NCBI GenBank assembly: GCA_963383645.1
Contig: OY726574.1
Location: 58,777,851-58,841,850, forward strand
DNA from: Muscardinus avellanarius
Lineage: Eukaryota; Chordata; Mammalia; Rodentia; Gliridae
Reading direction: 5' to 3'
DNA length: 64,000 nt
Within the stretch, counting starts at the first letter, position 1. The number at the start of each line of letters is the position of its first letter. Position numbers and translations under genes: made by a program. This document shows, piece after piece, positions 11,645 through 21,325 of this stretch. A model generated the notes under the pieces. The model ran no database searches. It was not told the DNA's origin and saw nothing but the letters and a program-made list of their open reading frames with translations.

Positions 11645-12300
11645 TTTTCTTTCTTTAATTTCATGTGGTGCACTGTATTCATACATATGAATGGACTATA
11701 AGATGATAGAGGCGTACGTGCACACATCACTTATTTAGCCCTTTCCCAATCTCCCCTTTCCCTCCCCGTCCCTCCTTCTCATGTTTAGCTGAGTGATTTA
11801 CTTTGATATGTTTGTGAATGTACATCATGTACACTAAGAAATTTCCCTCTTTCCCTCCTATCCTCCTCAGTTATGTTGCCTTATTTGCTCATCTATGGTT
11901 TTTTCCTTCTTCTAGAGTTCTTTCTATCCCAAAATCTTCATAGCTTCTGCATATTAGGGGGGACATCCAATTTCTTACTTTTTGTGACTGACCAATCTCA
12001 CTTAGCATAATGTCCTCCAGTTCCATCCATTTCCCTGAAAATGACATAACTTTGCTCTTCTTTATGGCTGAGTAGAATTCCATCGTGTACATATGCCATA
12101 GTAATCTTAATGTACGAGTGTAATCCATTCATCTGTTGATGGGCATCTTGGCTGGTTCCATAGTTTGGCAATGGTGAATTGTGTGGCTATCAACATAGAT
12201 ACGCATGCATTAGTTTGGTAGTTCAGTTTCCTTTCTTTTGGGTAGATACCCAGAAGTGGTATTGCTGGGTCATATGTTAGATTTGTTCCTATTCTTTTTC
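11645..12300 (-). mobile_element. LINE-1 3' end with ORF2 C-terminal remnant
   Basis: Read on the minus strand it encodes a broken version of the L1 ORF2 C-terminus (MYTMEFYSAIKKSKVMSFSG at 12083-12024) and then the 3' UTR with its polypyrimidine/polypurine stretch. The landmark CATTCATCTGTTGATGGGCA lies near 12127. It is 5'-truncated and inactive. Confidence 0.88.
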
Positions 12301-12931
12301 TTTGCCTAGTACTACAATAGGAATTGTTCCTTACTTTGGAAAGTAACCAATGAGCGCTTACTTTACAGTTTTATCAATCACTTTCAGATATCTGAGGCTG
12401 CTTAATTCCCTATACCTAGGGGTACATTCATTTGAATTAACGCTCTTTGCTTCTCTGCTGCAAACCAAGGCAGCTCTTCCCCAGACACCCTCCAAGCCAG
12501 TGAGTACGGCCTCCAGAGAGAAGAGGCCAAGAACATGGAGGCCAGGCACTGGAGTCTGCCCAGGGAAGGTAAGCACAAACCCACAGGCAGACAAGACCAC
12601 AGAAGTACCTGCCATGGTAGGCCATGTTTATGGGGAGGGGAGGAAGAATGCCGAGTGCCATGACAGAGGATCAGAAACAGCTCCTTTTGAGTAGAATTCA
12701 GGATGAGTCTTTCCAACAGATGAGAGGGAGGAAGAAGCTATCTCAGGGTACCAGGTCAGCTTTATTTTAGGATAAAGACCTAACCTTAGAGGCCAGAGTC
12801 AGAAAACAATGGGTGATACAAGCTCAGGCTAAGACTGTATGTACACAGGAGATTATTATATATTCTTTAAATTATTAAAAGTTAATGGATAATGTGTCAG
12901 GGAGAAATTTGAATAAATTTCTGAGCGATGT
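12301..12931. other. Unique sequence, no gene called
   Basis: A plus-strand frame 12350-12694 (114 codons) and overlapping minus-strand frames lie here. Two GT-donor-like sites occur (CCAGTGAGTA near 12499, GAAGGTAAGC near 12566), but no paired acceptor or recognisable protein is visible. Confidence 0.45.
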
Positions 12932-12968
12932 AGTATGTATGTATGTATGTATGTATGTATGTATGTAT
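12932..12968. repeat. (GTAT)n microsatellite, probable SINE tail
   Basis: Nine-plus GTAT units directly at the 3' (tail) side of the minus-strand SINE that follows. Confidence 0.93.
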
Positions 12969-13170
12969 TTTGTGGCACTAGGGGTGGAACCCAGGAGCAT
13001 TCTACCTCTCAGCTCCACCCCAGCACTGTTTTATCCTTTGGTTTTGAAACAAGGTCTCACTAAGCTGGGGAGGGCCTATGCTGCTGAGGCTGGCCTTGAA
13101 CCTGTGGTCTTCCTGTCTCACGCAGCTTCTCAAGTACTGGGATTACCAACAGGCACCACCATATCAGGCA
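12969..13170 (-). mobile_element. B1-ID dimer SINE
   Basis: Antisense copy: GGGTGGAACCCAGGAGCATT (ID arm) through GGCACCACCATATCAGGC (left-arm start). Confidence 0.9.
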
Positions 13171-13711
13171 AAGAATGTGGACTTTAAACATGAATACCCT
13201 CAATTAACTGCATCAACCTGAAGTACGTACTTAAGGATCGCTTGACAACCAACAATATATGCTTTATGAAAAGGTTTACTTTTTATGACTTAAGAGGGTG
13301 ATTTAGATCAAGAAGACCAAGACCTAAAAACACATTTTATGTTCCAATAATTGAGTGAAAGGAGCAGCCACCCAGTGTGTCTTAGCAGGGTTTCTAGGAT
13401 AGTTATAAAGCAATGAGGTTTTAAGAAAATTTAGAAATAAAATTCACTTGAACATTTTCATGAGTGGATCTCATGTTTTCTCCTACAGAGGGTCATGTTC
13501 TTAAGAATCACTCCAAGATATCTGTCATTACTGAAACCTAAGAAAGGCTGTTGCTTCAATGCTATACGCACTGTCTAATAGGGATTATTCCAGTGGAGTC
13601 TAGTATGTGAGCGTTGTTCCAAGAGAGCTGGAACCTGGCCTCAGAATGATTAGTTCAGGAGAATATTTAGCCTCCAGTATAAGAATCTGGTAGAAGCCAT
13701 TAGGGAAGGCA
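13171..13711. other. Unique sequence, nothing recognised
   Basis: No repeat or coding signal seen. Confidence 0.5.
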
Positions 13712-13924
13712 CCAGGTGGACGGATGGAGAGATAAGACAAAGACTGGACATGGGACACTCCAAAATTAAGACATTTAGACACTCAGCCAAGGGGCTGACT
13801 TACCAGTAGGAAACAAATAATTTCACTTACAAAGGGACATTTTAATTTGAAAAAGTGGAGGAAGAACATATAACAGTCTGACATTGATTTAAAAAAAAAA
13901 AAAGGCCGCCTTATCTTTGACCTG
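13712..13924. repeat. Left arm of a large inverted repeat
   Basis: The reverse complement of 14316-14518 over its whole length. The stretch 13777-13864 is essentially perfect against the other arm apart from a four-base GGAA difference at its inner edge. Unique sequence otherwise; no transposon termini recognised. Confidence 0.93.
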
Positions 13925-13944
13925 TAATTTTCCAGTTGGCAAAA

Positions 13945-14030
13945 CTAAGGTGCAGTGGCACGGGCTTGTAATCCAAGCACTTGGGAGATGGAAGATCACA
14001 GATTCCTGGCCAGCCTGAAAGAGTCTGATA
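13945..14030 (+). mobile_element. SINE left-arm fragment
   Basis: TGCAGTGGCACGGGCTTGTA through GGCCAGCCTGAAAGAG. It resembles the B1-like arm and lies in the spacer of the inverted repeat. Confidence 0.65.
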
Positions 14031-14315
14031 GCGCAGCACCCTGGAGATGTGTGAAGAAACTGTACAGAGAATGATGGAAAGGCCGCTCGCATTGGAAGAG
14101 ATCACCCATGGCGAGTCCTGCTTATAGGTCAAGGATGATGAAACAGACTTGCCATCGCAAGGTCAGCAATGACTCCCAAGCAAGCATTGGAGTTTCCCAA
14201 TCTGAACTGATGTTTTCTCCCAGTACTTCAAACATCAGTAAACAAACATCAACTTCTCCTTCCTAATGTTTTTCAAACACGGCTTTGCAAACTGGCAGCA
14301 AGCAATGAACAATTT

Positions 14316-14518
14316 CAGGTCAAAGACAAGGCAGCCTTTTTTATCAGTGTCAGAGTGTTTTATGTTCTTCCTTCCTCCACTTTTTCAAATTAAAATGTCC
14401 CTTTGTAAGTGAAATTATTTGTTTCCTACTGGTAAGTCAGCCCCTTGGCTGAGTGTCTTAATGTCTTAATTTTGGAGTGCCCCATGTCCAGTGCTTTTAT
14501 CTCCATCCGTTCACTTGG
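14316..14518. repeat. Right arm of the large inverted repeat
   Basis: Pairs with 13712-13924. A further short match (CTTTGCAAACTGG at 14283 against CCAGTTGGCAAA at 13932) suggests the arms once extended inward and that the left arm lost about 14 bases. Confidence 0.93.
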
Positions 14519-14727
14519 CAACTGATCTCTTCGAGTTCCGCAGTTATATAAACCATCTATATGCTGATAACATTGAATTCACATCTCCATTCCAGACTTC
14601 TCTCCTCAATTCCAGACTTGATTAGTCCACTGTCGACCTGACTTTTTCACCCGGATGTCTGATCTCAAACCTAATGCACCCACAAAAAATAATAAATGTG
14701 CATACCTGTGTTGATCCTCAGTTGAAA

Positions 14728-14729
<2 letters not shown>

Positions 14730-14773
<44 letters not shown>
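14730..14773. repeat. (AC)n microsatellite
   Basis: Uninterrupted AC tract of about 44 bases. Confidence 0.97.
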
Positions 14774-14775
<2 letters not shown>

Positions 14776-15955
14776 TTCTGTTGTACTATGAAATCCCAAA
14801 CTCTGAAAATGATTGCTTTAGTCTACAAAATACTGGGATTAGATAAAATAAAAACAGTTATACTTAGTAAAAGGATGAGCATGATAGCAGAAGATAGGAA
14901 AAGTAAAACCCTAGCTATATTGGTGAGGAGGGTGGATTCAGGACAGAAGTAGCCCTCTGTTTCTTTTCTCTGACACATTAGCCATAGCAGATGGATGGAA
15001 TTTTTAGCTCAGCTAAACAAAAATGATTTTTGTGAAATGTTAAGTTTGTCGAAGGGTTTACTGTTACCAAGGATTGCTGAGAAGCCCATGATACTTTCTC
15101 GCTTGCTAGAGAGTCTTTATTACCTTTTATTTCAGAACTACTTAAGATTCTGCTCGTTCCATTCTATTTTGTCTTTTTTTTTCCTCAATTTCCCTAAAAA
15201 CCCACAGATTTAAGAGTCTTAATAAGCAGTTCTGTAATGACAGGCAATTTCCCACTTCCTTACATTTACATCACTATCCTTATTCAAGCTGCCTAGGATG
15301 GCTGCTTAGCTCATCCTTTCTTCCTTTCAGAAATAAGATACGAAGCTTTATATTCCTTTCTGAATTCCATATTTCAGAAGTGGCATGCATACCAAATGCT
15401 TACCATTCAATTACTAATAATATTTAATAGTTATTATGATTTTTTGATGCATGTGCATAAAATGGGTGTATTCTTACTGACTTTCAGTTACTAATTCTTC
15501 ATTTAATAGCACAGTGGGAAGATAATGTTTTATGATATTAGCGCTTTGAAATGTATCTTAACCCTCAAGGAAGGTATTTGAAGGTAAGGGCTTTGGTAGG
15601 TGATTAGGTCATGAGTAAAATTCCTGCTCAGAGAAGAGAACTGAAAGGAAACTTAGTGCCTTCCCCCAGTGAGGTAACAGCCAGAAGGTACCATTTTTTA
15701 AGCAGAGAATGCATCCTCACCAGACACTAATTGGCTGCAACTTTAGTCTTGGACTTGCTGGGCACCAGGACAGTGAGAAGCAAATGTCTGTTGTGTATAA
15801 ATTATCCACTTAAAGGTATCTGTTATAGCAGCATTAATGAACTAAGACAGCAAGAAAAAAATAGCTTGAGGCAAGGATATTTGATTCTTGAATCTTATCG
15901 AAGTGTTATGAGAAGTCACTACAGAATTCAGGAGACTATCGTATTTTTTTTTAAA
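14774..15955. other. Unique sequence, no gene called
   Basis: AT-rich. Open frames of 72-92 codons occur without recognisable domains. No repeat family recognised. Confidence 0.5.
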
Positions 15956-16520
15956 TATCCTGGTTGTCAGAATTCTTACTAAGTTGGAAATGTACCCAAG
16001 AGGGCAACAGAGTTCCGTGCAAAATAGAGTGGCACTAGGCTCTACTTAAGTTATACTTAAGATCGGAGCATAGTTTAAAAAAAAATGCCACATTAGAATC
16101 ACTGAAGGAATTTTTAGAGCTTTTAAATACACAGATTTTCAGGCATGTGTGTGAGTGCGTGCGTGCATGTGTGTTTTACTGGGGAAGGAACCTAGATGCC
16201 TTCTACCTCCAGGATACGCTCCCAGCCCTATTTTATTTATCCTGGTTGTCAGAATTCTTACTAAGTTGGAAATGTACCCAAGAGGGCAACAGAGTTCCGT
16301 GCAAAATAGAGTGGCACTAGGCTCTACTTAAGTTATACTTAAGATCGGAGCATAGTTTAAAAAAAAATGCCACATTAGAATCACTGAAGGAATTTTTAGA
16401 GCTTTTAAATACACAGATTTTCAGGCATGTGTGTGAGTGCGTGCGTGCATGTGTGTTTTACTGGGGAAGGAACCTAGATGCCTTCTACCTCCAGGATACG
16501 CTCCCAGCCCTATTTTATTT
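15956..16520. repeat. Perfect 282-base tandem duplication
   Basis: Unit 15956-16237 is repeated at 16238-16519 with no difference that I can find; the match runs one base further (16238 and 16520). Each unit starts TATCCTGGTTGTCAG and ends with the ID arm of an antisense SINE (CTCCCAGCCCTATTTTATTT). Confidence 0.97.
16175..16238 (-). mobile_element. ID arm of an old SINE, duplicated copy
   Basis: TTTTACTGGGGAAGGAACC through CTCCCAGCCCTATTTT. It is cut off from its left arm because the tandem duplication ends inside the SINE. Confidence 0.85.
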
Positions 16521-16863
16521 TTTTATTAAAACAGGGTCTCACTATGCCGGGCGTGGTGGCGCACGCTTGTAATCCCCGCGCTTGGGAGGCAGAGACAGGA
16601 GGATCGCGCAGGTTTGAAGCCAGCCGCGTGCACTGGCTTAGGAGACCCTGTTTCCAAATAAAAATGTAAAAATAGGTCTGGGAGTGTAGCCCGGAGGTAG
16701 AAGGGCTTCCAGAAACCCCAGGACCACAAAAAAAAAAAAAAAACAGGGTCTCACTAATTTTTGGACAGCCTCACTAAGCAGCTGAAGCCGGCCATGAACC
16801 TGGGATCCTATTTCAGCTTTTCAAGTACTGAGATTACAACCTGTAATCACCACTATGCCTGGC
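16457..16863 (-). mobile_element. Old dimer SINE split by a younger SINE
   Basis: The ID arm is at 16457-16527 and the left arm resumes at 16741 (AAACAGGGTCTCACTAATTT), ending near CACTATGCCTGGC. The young SINE at 16545 sits between. Confidence 0.88.
16545..16740 (+). mobile_element. Young CpG-rich dimer SINE with target-site duplication
   Basis: GCCGGGCGTGGTGGCGCACG and ATCCCCGCGCTTGGGAGG keep many CpGs, a sign of youth. It is flanked by copies of AAACAGGGTCTCACTA (16529-16544 and 16741-16756). The right arm ends CTTCCAGAAACCCCAGGACC, lacking the usual GGTTCAATCCC. Confidence 0.95.
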
Positions 16864-16936
16864 TCAAGCCTTTCTTCTTAACATTTCTGATTCTAGGATC
16901 TTGAATTGATCCCCAGAATTGTAAAAATCTTCTTAA

Positions 16937-17130
16937 GCTTGGTAATGGTAGCACATACCTGTAATCCTAGTACTTGGGATACCAAGAAAGAGGGATTGCA
17001 GTCTCGAAGACAGCCTCAGCGACTTAAGCAACTTCACAAAGCCCTGCTTCAAAACAAAAAAATAAAAGGGCTTGGAATGTAGCTCAGAAGTAGAATGCCC
17101 CTGAGTCCAATCCCCTGTACCACAAAAAAG
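16937..17130 (+). mobile_element. B1-ID dimer SINE
   Basis: AGCTTGGTAATGGTAGCACA through CAATCCCCTGTACCACAAAA; both arms present and diverged. Confidence 0.9.
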
Positions 17131-17195
17131 ACAGACAAGCAGACAGACAGACAATCTTCTAGGTGTTTCTGATGCACCTCTGCTTTAAAACCATT

Positions 17196-17300
17196 GACCT
17201 GGGGGGTAGAGTTGTAGCTCAGTGTTAGATACCTGCCTGGTGATGCACAAGAGCCTTGGTTCAATCTCCAGTACCACCAAAAAAAAGAAAAGAAAAAGAA
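17196..17300 (+). mobile_element. ID element monomer (tRNA-Ala-derived SINE)
   Basis: A free-standing ID: A box TAGCTCAGTGTTAGA, a full middle (TACCTGCCTGGTGATGCACA) that the dimers lack, B box GGTTCAATC, then AGTACCACC and an A-rich tail with AAAG units. This preserves the tRNA-like pol III promoter organisation. Confidence 0.85.
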
Positions 17301-18155
17301 AAACAACAAACTCATTGACCCATATTACAGGAAAACAAAGCTGAGGAAATTATTTTAAATGCCAAGTGAGTTTTCAGGGTATCGGAACGCTGGAGAACCA
17401 TGAGCAGGTACTGTAAACACGTTTCTCTCTCCACTCTTCCTCGCAGCACTGAGGGCTCGCAGTACTTACAGAAGAGGACACGGACACTTAGGTATCCCTT
17501 CGCCGTCTCTCTGCTCACTGCCCCTCTCCGTCCCTGGCCCAGACACACAATCCCCACTGAGCTGCACCACACAGTTAGGTTTATGCATCTTCTGGTTCTT
17601 AACACTACCGACCAATTTCTTAACATTACTGACCAATGCATCTTAACACTACTGACCAATTTCCTCTCATTCTTTCAAACATCCATTTTGGCCTGGGTGA
17701 CTAGTGTGGTGTGTGACTTTTCTTCTCCTGTAACTAATTCTGGAGGACAGCCAAAGCTTTGCCTGATGTGCTGGAACTAGTCAGCAGTGCTTAGTGTATT
17801 CCTTTGAGGTAGGTTCAGCAGCACGGCTAAGGACGCGTGTTGGCCTAGCCTGCCTCTGCTCTCCATGGATGACCAGTGCACTGCATAAGTGGTCAGAGAT
17901 TATAACAAAAACAAAGGATTTCTAAGCTTACTGTTTGCTCAGAGCCTGTGGAGTAACCTCATTGCTCTCCTCAGAAGGCAGGAGGGGACAATACTTTTAG
18001 GTGTCACAAAAGGAAGACCCAGAGGACAGTACACTTACCCCTCCCCCAGCTCCAGCATCCTTCCCTTTCTTTTATTTTATTCTATTTTTTATCCATTGTG
18101 TGTATATCCCATAAGTTTTTGTTGGTGTAATATAAGTTATACATCTTTTTTTATT
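17301..18155. other. Unique sequence with a three-copy 20-base repeat
   Basis: Overlapping open frames of 115-126 codons lie on both strands (17312-17659 minus, 17400-17780 plus) without recognisable domains. They run through the TCTTAACACTACTGACCAAT repeat. Confidence 0.45.
17596..17660. repeat. Short tandem repeat, three copies of about 20-21 bases
   Basis: Three near-identical TCTTAACACTACTGACCAAT units; the third is preceded by an extra GCA. Confidence 0.9.
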
Positions 18156-18159
18156 TTTT

Positions 18160-18344
18160 ATTTTTGGTGGCACTGGGGTTCCTGGAAACCCTTCTACCTC
18201 CCTCCAGGCTACACTCCTAGACCTATTTTTATATTTTTTATTTGGAAACAGGATCTCTTAAGCCAGCGAGACTGGCTTCGAACCTGCACGATCCTCCTGT
18301 CTCCGCCTCCCAAGCGCAGGGATTACAAGCGTGCGCCACCACGT
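18160..18344 (-). mobile_element. Dimer SINE, young type
   Basis: TGGTGGCACTGGGGTTCCTG through GCGCCACCACGTCTGG. Inserted at the 3' end of the L1 that follows; TATACATCTT before and TGTACATCTT after look like a target-site duplication. Confidence 0.92.
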
Positions 18345-18985
18345 CTGGTGTACATCTTAATGGAGTACAAGATGGTGGAGACGTACACGCACACATCACT
18401 CATTTAGCCCTTCCCCACTTCCCTCCCCTCCCTCCTTCTCATATTTGGCTTTGACTTAGTGATTGACTTTGATGGGTTTGTGAATGTGCATCATGTACAT
18501 TGGGAAATTTCCCTCTTCCCCCTCTCATCTCCCTCAATTCAGTCGCCTTATTTGCTCATCTACAGTATCTTGTTCTTTGACTAGAGTCCTCCTATGACCC
18601 ATTTTCTCTCTAGCTTCCGCATTTTAGGGAGAACATTTGACTTCTTAATTTTTGTGTCTGACTAATCTCACTTAGCATAATGTTCTTCAGTTCCATCCAT
18701 TTCCCTGTAAATGACATAATTTTGTCCTTCTTTATAGCTGAGTAAAATTCTATTGTGTACATATCCCATAGTGTTATGATCCATTCATCTGTTGATGGAC
18801 ATCTTGGCTGGTTCCATAGTTTGGCAATTGGTGAACTGTGCAGCTATGATCATAGATACGCATGCATTAGTTTGGTAGTTTGGTTTCCATTCTTTTGGGT
18901 AGATACCCAGAAGGGATATTGCTGGATCACATGGTGAGTTCATTCCCATTCTTCTGAGGATCCTTCATACTGTCTTCCATTGTAA
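18345..18985 (-). mobile_element. LINE-1 3' end
   Basis: Antisense: starts at the L1 tail (GTACATCTTAATGGAGTACA), continues with the polypyrimidine-rich 3' UTR, then the ORF2 C-terminal segment (GATCCATTCATCTGTTGATG near 18779, AGATACCCAGAAGGGATATT near 18901). 5'-truncated. Confidence 0.92.
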
Positions 18986-18989
18986 TTTT

Positions 18990-19055
18990 TATTGGTGCAT
19001 TCTAGTCATGCACCTTAGTGGGGTATAAGATGGTAAATACCTGCACTGGTGTTGG
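18990..19055 (-). mobile_element. Second short LINE-1 tail
   Basis: TTTATTGGTGCATTCTAGTC and a TTAGTGGGGTATAAGATGG segment repeat the tail landmarks of the L1 just upstream. Confidence 0.6.
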
Positions 19056-19409
19056 GCGGCTTCTGCAACAAGCAGAGGTGTTCTGTCTTTTCACACTGGC
19101 CCAGTTTACGAGCTGTATTTACTGTGGGCACGTCTGCTACATGAGCAGTGGTATTGGCTAACTCAGTCTAGCACTGATGATAGCCTGTCTCTTCCCGTCA
19201 CGCTGTCACACTGGAGTTGAGTGACTGCGAGAGTCAGAAGGAAGATTTTAATGTGCTTGGATGCCACGTGGCAATCACTTTGACCCTAGCACTCACGCCA
19301 TCTTTGATATAATCCTGGAACTTGACTTGAGCAGAAACCTTCCGAATATTCCCAGGAAAAGGCTAGTTTTTCAATTTAGTATAAACATTTTGGTGCTCTT
19401 AGTTCAAAA
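19056..19409. other. Unique sequence, nothing recognised
   Basis: No recognised repeat or exon; a 92-codon frame runs from 19261 into the L1 fragment. Confidence 0.45.
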
Positions 19410-19588
19410 GGATAGACGAATACGAACTTACCATATGATCCAGCAATACCACTTCTGGGTATCTACCCAAAAGAATGTAAACCAAACTACCAAACTAATG
19501 CATGAGTATCTGTGTTCAGAGCTGCACAATTCACCATAGCCAGACTACGGAACCAGCCAAGATGTCCATCAACAGATGAATGGGTTAT
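19410..19588 (+). mobile_element. LINE-1 ORF2 C-terminal fragment
   Basis: TGATCCAGCAATACCACTTC and GATGTCCATCAACAGATGAA are the plus-strand equivalents of the L1 landmarks seen elsewhere. It stops at a SINE insertion and does not clearly resume. Confidence 0.85.
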
Positions 19589-19589
19589 T

Positions 19590-19822
19590 ACCTCTTTTTT
19601 TTTTTTTTTTTTTTGCGGTACTGGGGATGGAATTCAGGGACTTTCTACCTCTGAGCTACACTCCCAGCCTATTTTTTTTATTCTTTATTTGGAAACAGGG
19701 TCTCACTGAGTTGCTGAGATTCTCACTAAGTAGCTGAGGCTGGCTGCGAACCTGCACGATGCTCCTGTCTCAGCCTCCCCAATGCTGGGATGACAAGCGT
19801 GCGCCACCAGCCCGGCTCATCA
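19590..19822 (-). mobile_element. B1-ID dimer SINE with poly-T tail
   Basis: About 18 T's, then GCGGTACTGGGGATGGAATT through TGCGCCACCAGCCCGGCT. ATTACCTCTTTTT before and ATCACCTCTTTTT after form a near-perfect target-site duplication. Confidence 0.93.
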
Positions 19823-20165
19823 CCTCTTTTTATAGGCAAGAAAACGAGTGCAGGATAAGTGCTGAGTAACCGACGTCACAGCGTCACAGAGGACTTGAGC
19901 GTTACCAACACGAGGACTGGCAGCTTTGCCAACAGGAGAAGGAGAGAATTTAAAACTAAGAAGACGAAGATGTTGATGACTAGGAAAGGACAGCCATACT
20001 TGATGGGGCTGAATTATTACAAAATGAAAGCTCTAGCATGACACGTTACAGGCCGCTGTCTGGCCTGCGAACCGGGCCCAGCACCCACACTCAGACTTTG
20101 AAGAACAGCCCTAGACTAGTAGCTCATCTGAACTGAGATGTGCTGTAGGAATAAAAACACACTGG
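19823..20165. other. Unique sequence, nothing recognised
   Basis: No repeat or coding signal recognised. Confidence 0.45.
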
Positions 20166-20166
20166 A

Positions 20167-20372
20167 AGCCAGGCGTGGTGGCACATGCTTCTAATCCCAC
20201 TATGTGGGAGGTTGAGACAGGAGGACCTCGGGTTCGTGGCCAGCCTCAGATACTTAGTGAGGCCCTCTGCAACTTAGTGAGACCCTGTTCAAAAGCAAGA
20301 ATAAAAAATAGGGCTGGGGGTGTAACTCAGAGGTAGGATGCCTCTGGGTTCAACCCCCACTACCACAAAAAA
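20167..20372 (+). mobile_element. B1-ID dimer SINE
   Basis: GCCAGGCGTGGTGGCACATG through AACCCCCACTACCACAAAAA. Both arms are intact. Confidence 0.94.
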
Positions 20373-20460
20373 CACCCACACATTGAATTTCAAACAGTTT
20401 GCACTTTAAAAAGACATATAGCAACAATAAAACAAGTAATCTAATTGCAATGGGCCAACG

Positions 20461-20612
20461 CAGCCAGGCACAGATCTCTAATTCCAGCTCTTCAGGAAAC
20501 AAGAAGGAGGATGGCAAATGTGAGGTCATCCTGAGCAACGAAGTGGGGCTCTCAGAACGAAAAGTCAAAGGGCTGGGGATGTATCTCAGTGGTAAAGTGC
20601 CACTGGGTTCAA
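20461..20612 (+). mobile_element. Degenerate dimer SINE fused to an L1 fragment
   Basis: CAGCCAGGCACAGATCTCTA through GGGCTGGGGATGTATCTCAG; it breaks off in the ID B box (CTGGGTTCAA) directly at the start of L1 sequence (CAACAGATGAATAAAG). Confidence 0.8.
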
Positions 20613-20850
20613 CAGATGAATAAAGAAAATGTGGTATATGTTAGCAGTGGAATACTATGCCGCCTTAAAGAAGAATAAAACCCTATCTTTTGTAGGAAAA
20701 GTGGATAGAAGTGGAGGACATTATGTTAAGTGGAAAAAACCAGAAACAAAAACAAATACTGCATATTATCTCTGATATGTGTGGCTACTACAGACTGGAA
20801 AAGCTGTGGGAGATGGATGAAGAGAGGTCGGTTATGTGCAAATAGCACAT
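20612..20850 (+). mobile_element. LINE-1 3' fragment, older type
   Basis: AGAAAATGTGGTATATGTTA, GGAATACTATGCCGCC and a segment like 'AATACTGCATATTATCTCTG' belong to an old mammalian L1 3' end. It is followed directly by another L1. Confidence 0.8.
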
Positions 20851-20867
20851 TGAACCGCATCAAGATG

Positions 20868-21325
20868 TATAGGTGTCCATCAACAGATGAGTGGACTACA
20901 AAATTATGGAAAATACACACAGTGGAATTCTACTTGGCAATAAAGAAAAATATAATTACATCATTCACAAGAAAATGGAAGAACCTGCAGAACATTATGT
21001 TAAGTGAGATTAGCCAATCACAGAGAGTGGAGGGTCATATGTTTTCTTTAATATGTGCAGGACAGGGAGTAATGGGGATACAAGAGAAACTCCAGATGAT
21101 GAGGAGAAACCTCAGGGGCCCAGGGAGGAGATAAAAGGGTAGGGGTGGAGGAAGGCTGAGTTTCATTAACAGAAATACTACCATAGACTATGTGCATACC
21201 AATGTCAACCTGGGTACTCTCTATTGGAAGGGAGGGAGGGGGGCACCAAAATCTTGCATATATATGTCATTGTCAACATGATTTACATTATAATGCACCA
21301 GTAAAAGCACAAAAAATTTAAAAGA
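20868..21325 (+). mobile_element. LINE-1 3' end, younger type
   Basis: AGGTGTCCATCAACAGATGA, CAGTGGAATTCTACTTGGCA and AGTGAGATTAGCCAATCACA, then a purine-rich 3' UTR ending in an A-rich tail. It lies head-to-tail behind the older fragment. Confidence 0.88.

Noticed and set aside
12350..12694. Possible exon with two good donor-like sites
   Set aside because: No matching acceptor, no known protein, and overlapping frames on the other strand; donor-like sites alone are common by chance.
17889..18407. 172-codon plus-strand open frame
   Set aside because: It crosses an antisense SINE and an L1 tail; the peptide is translated repeat.
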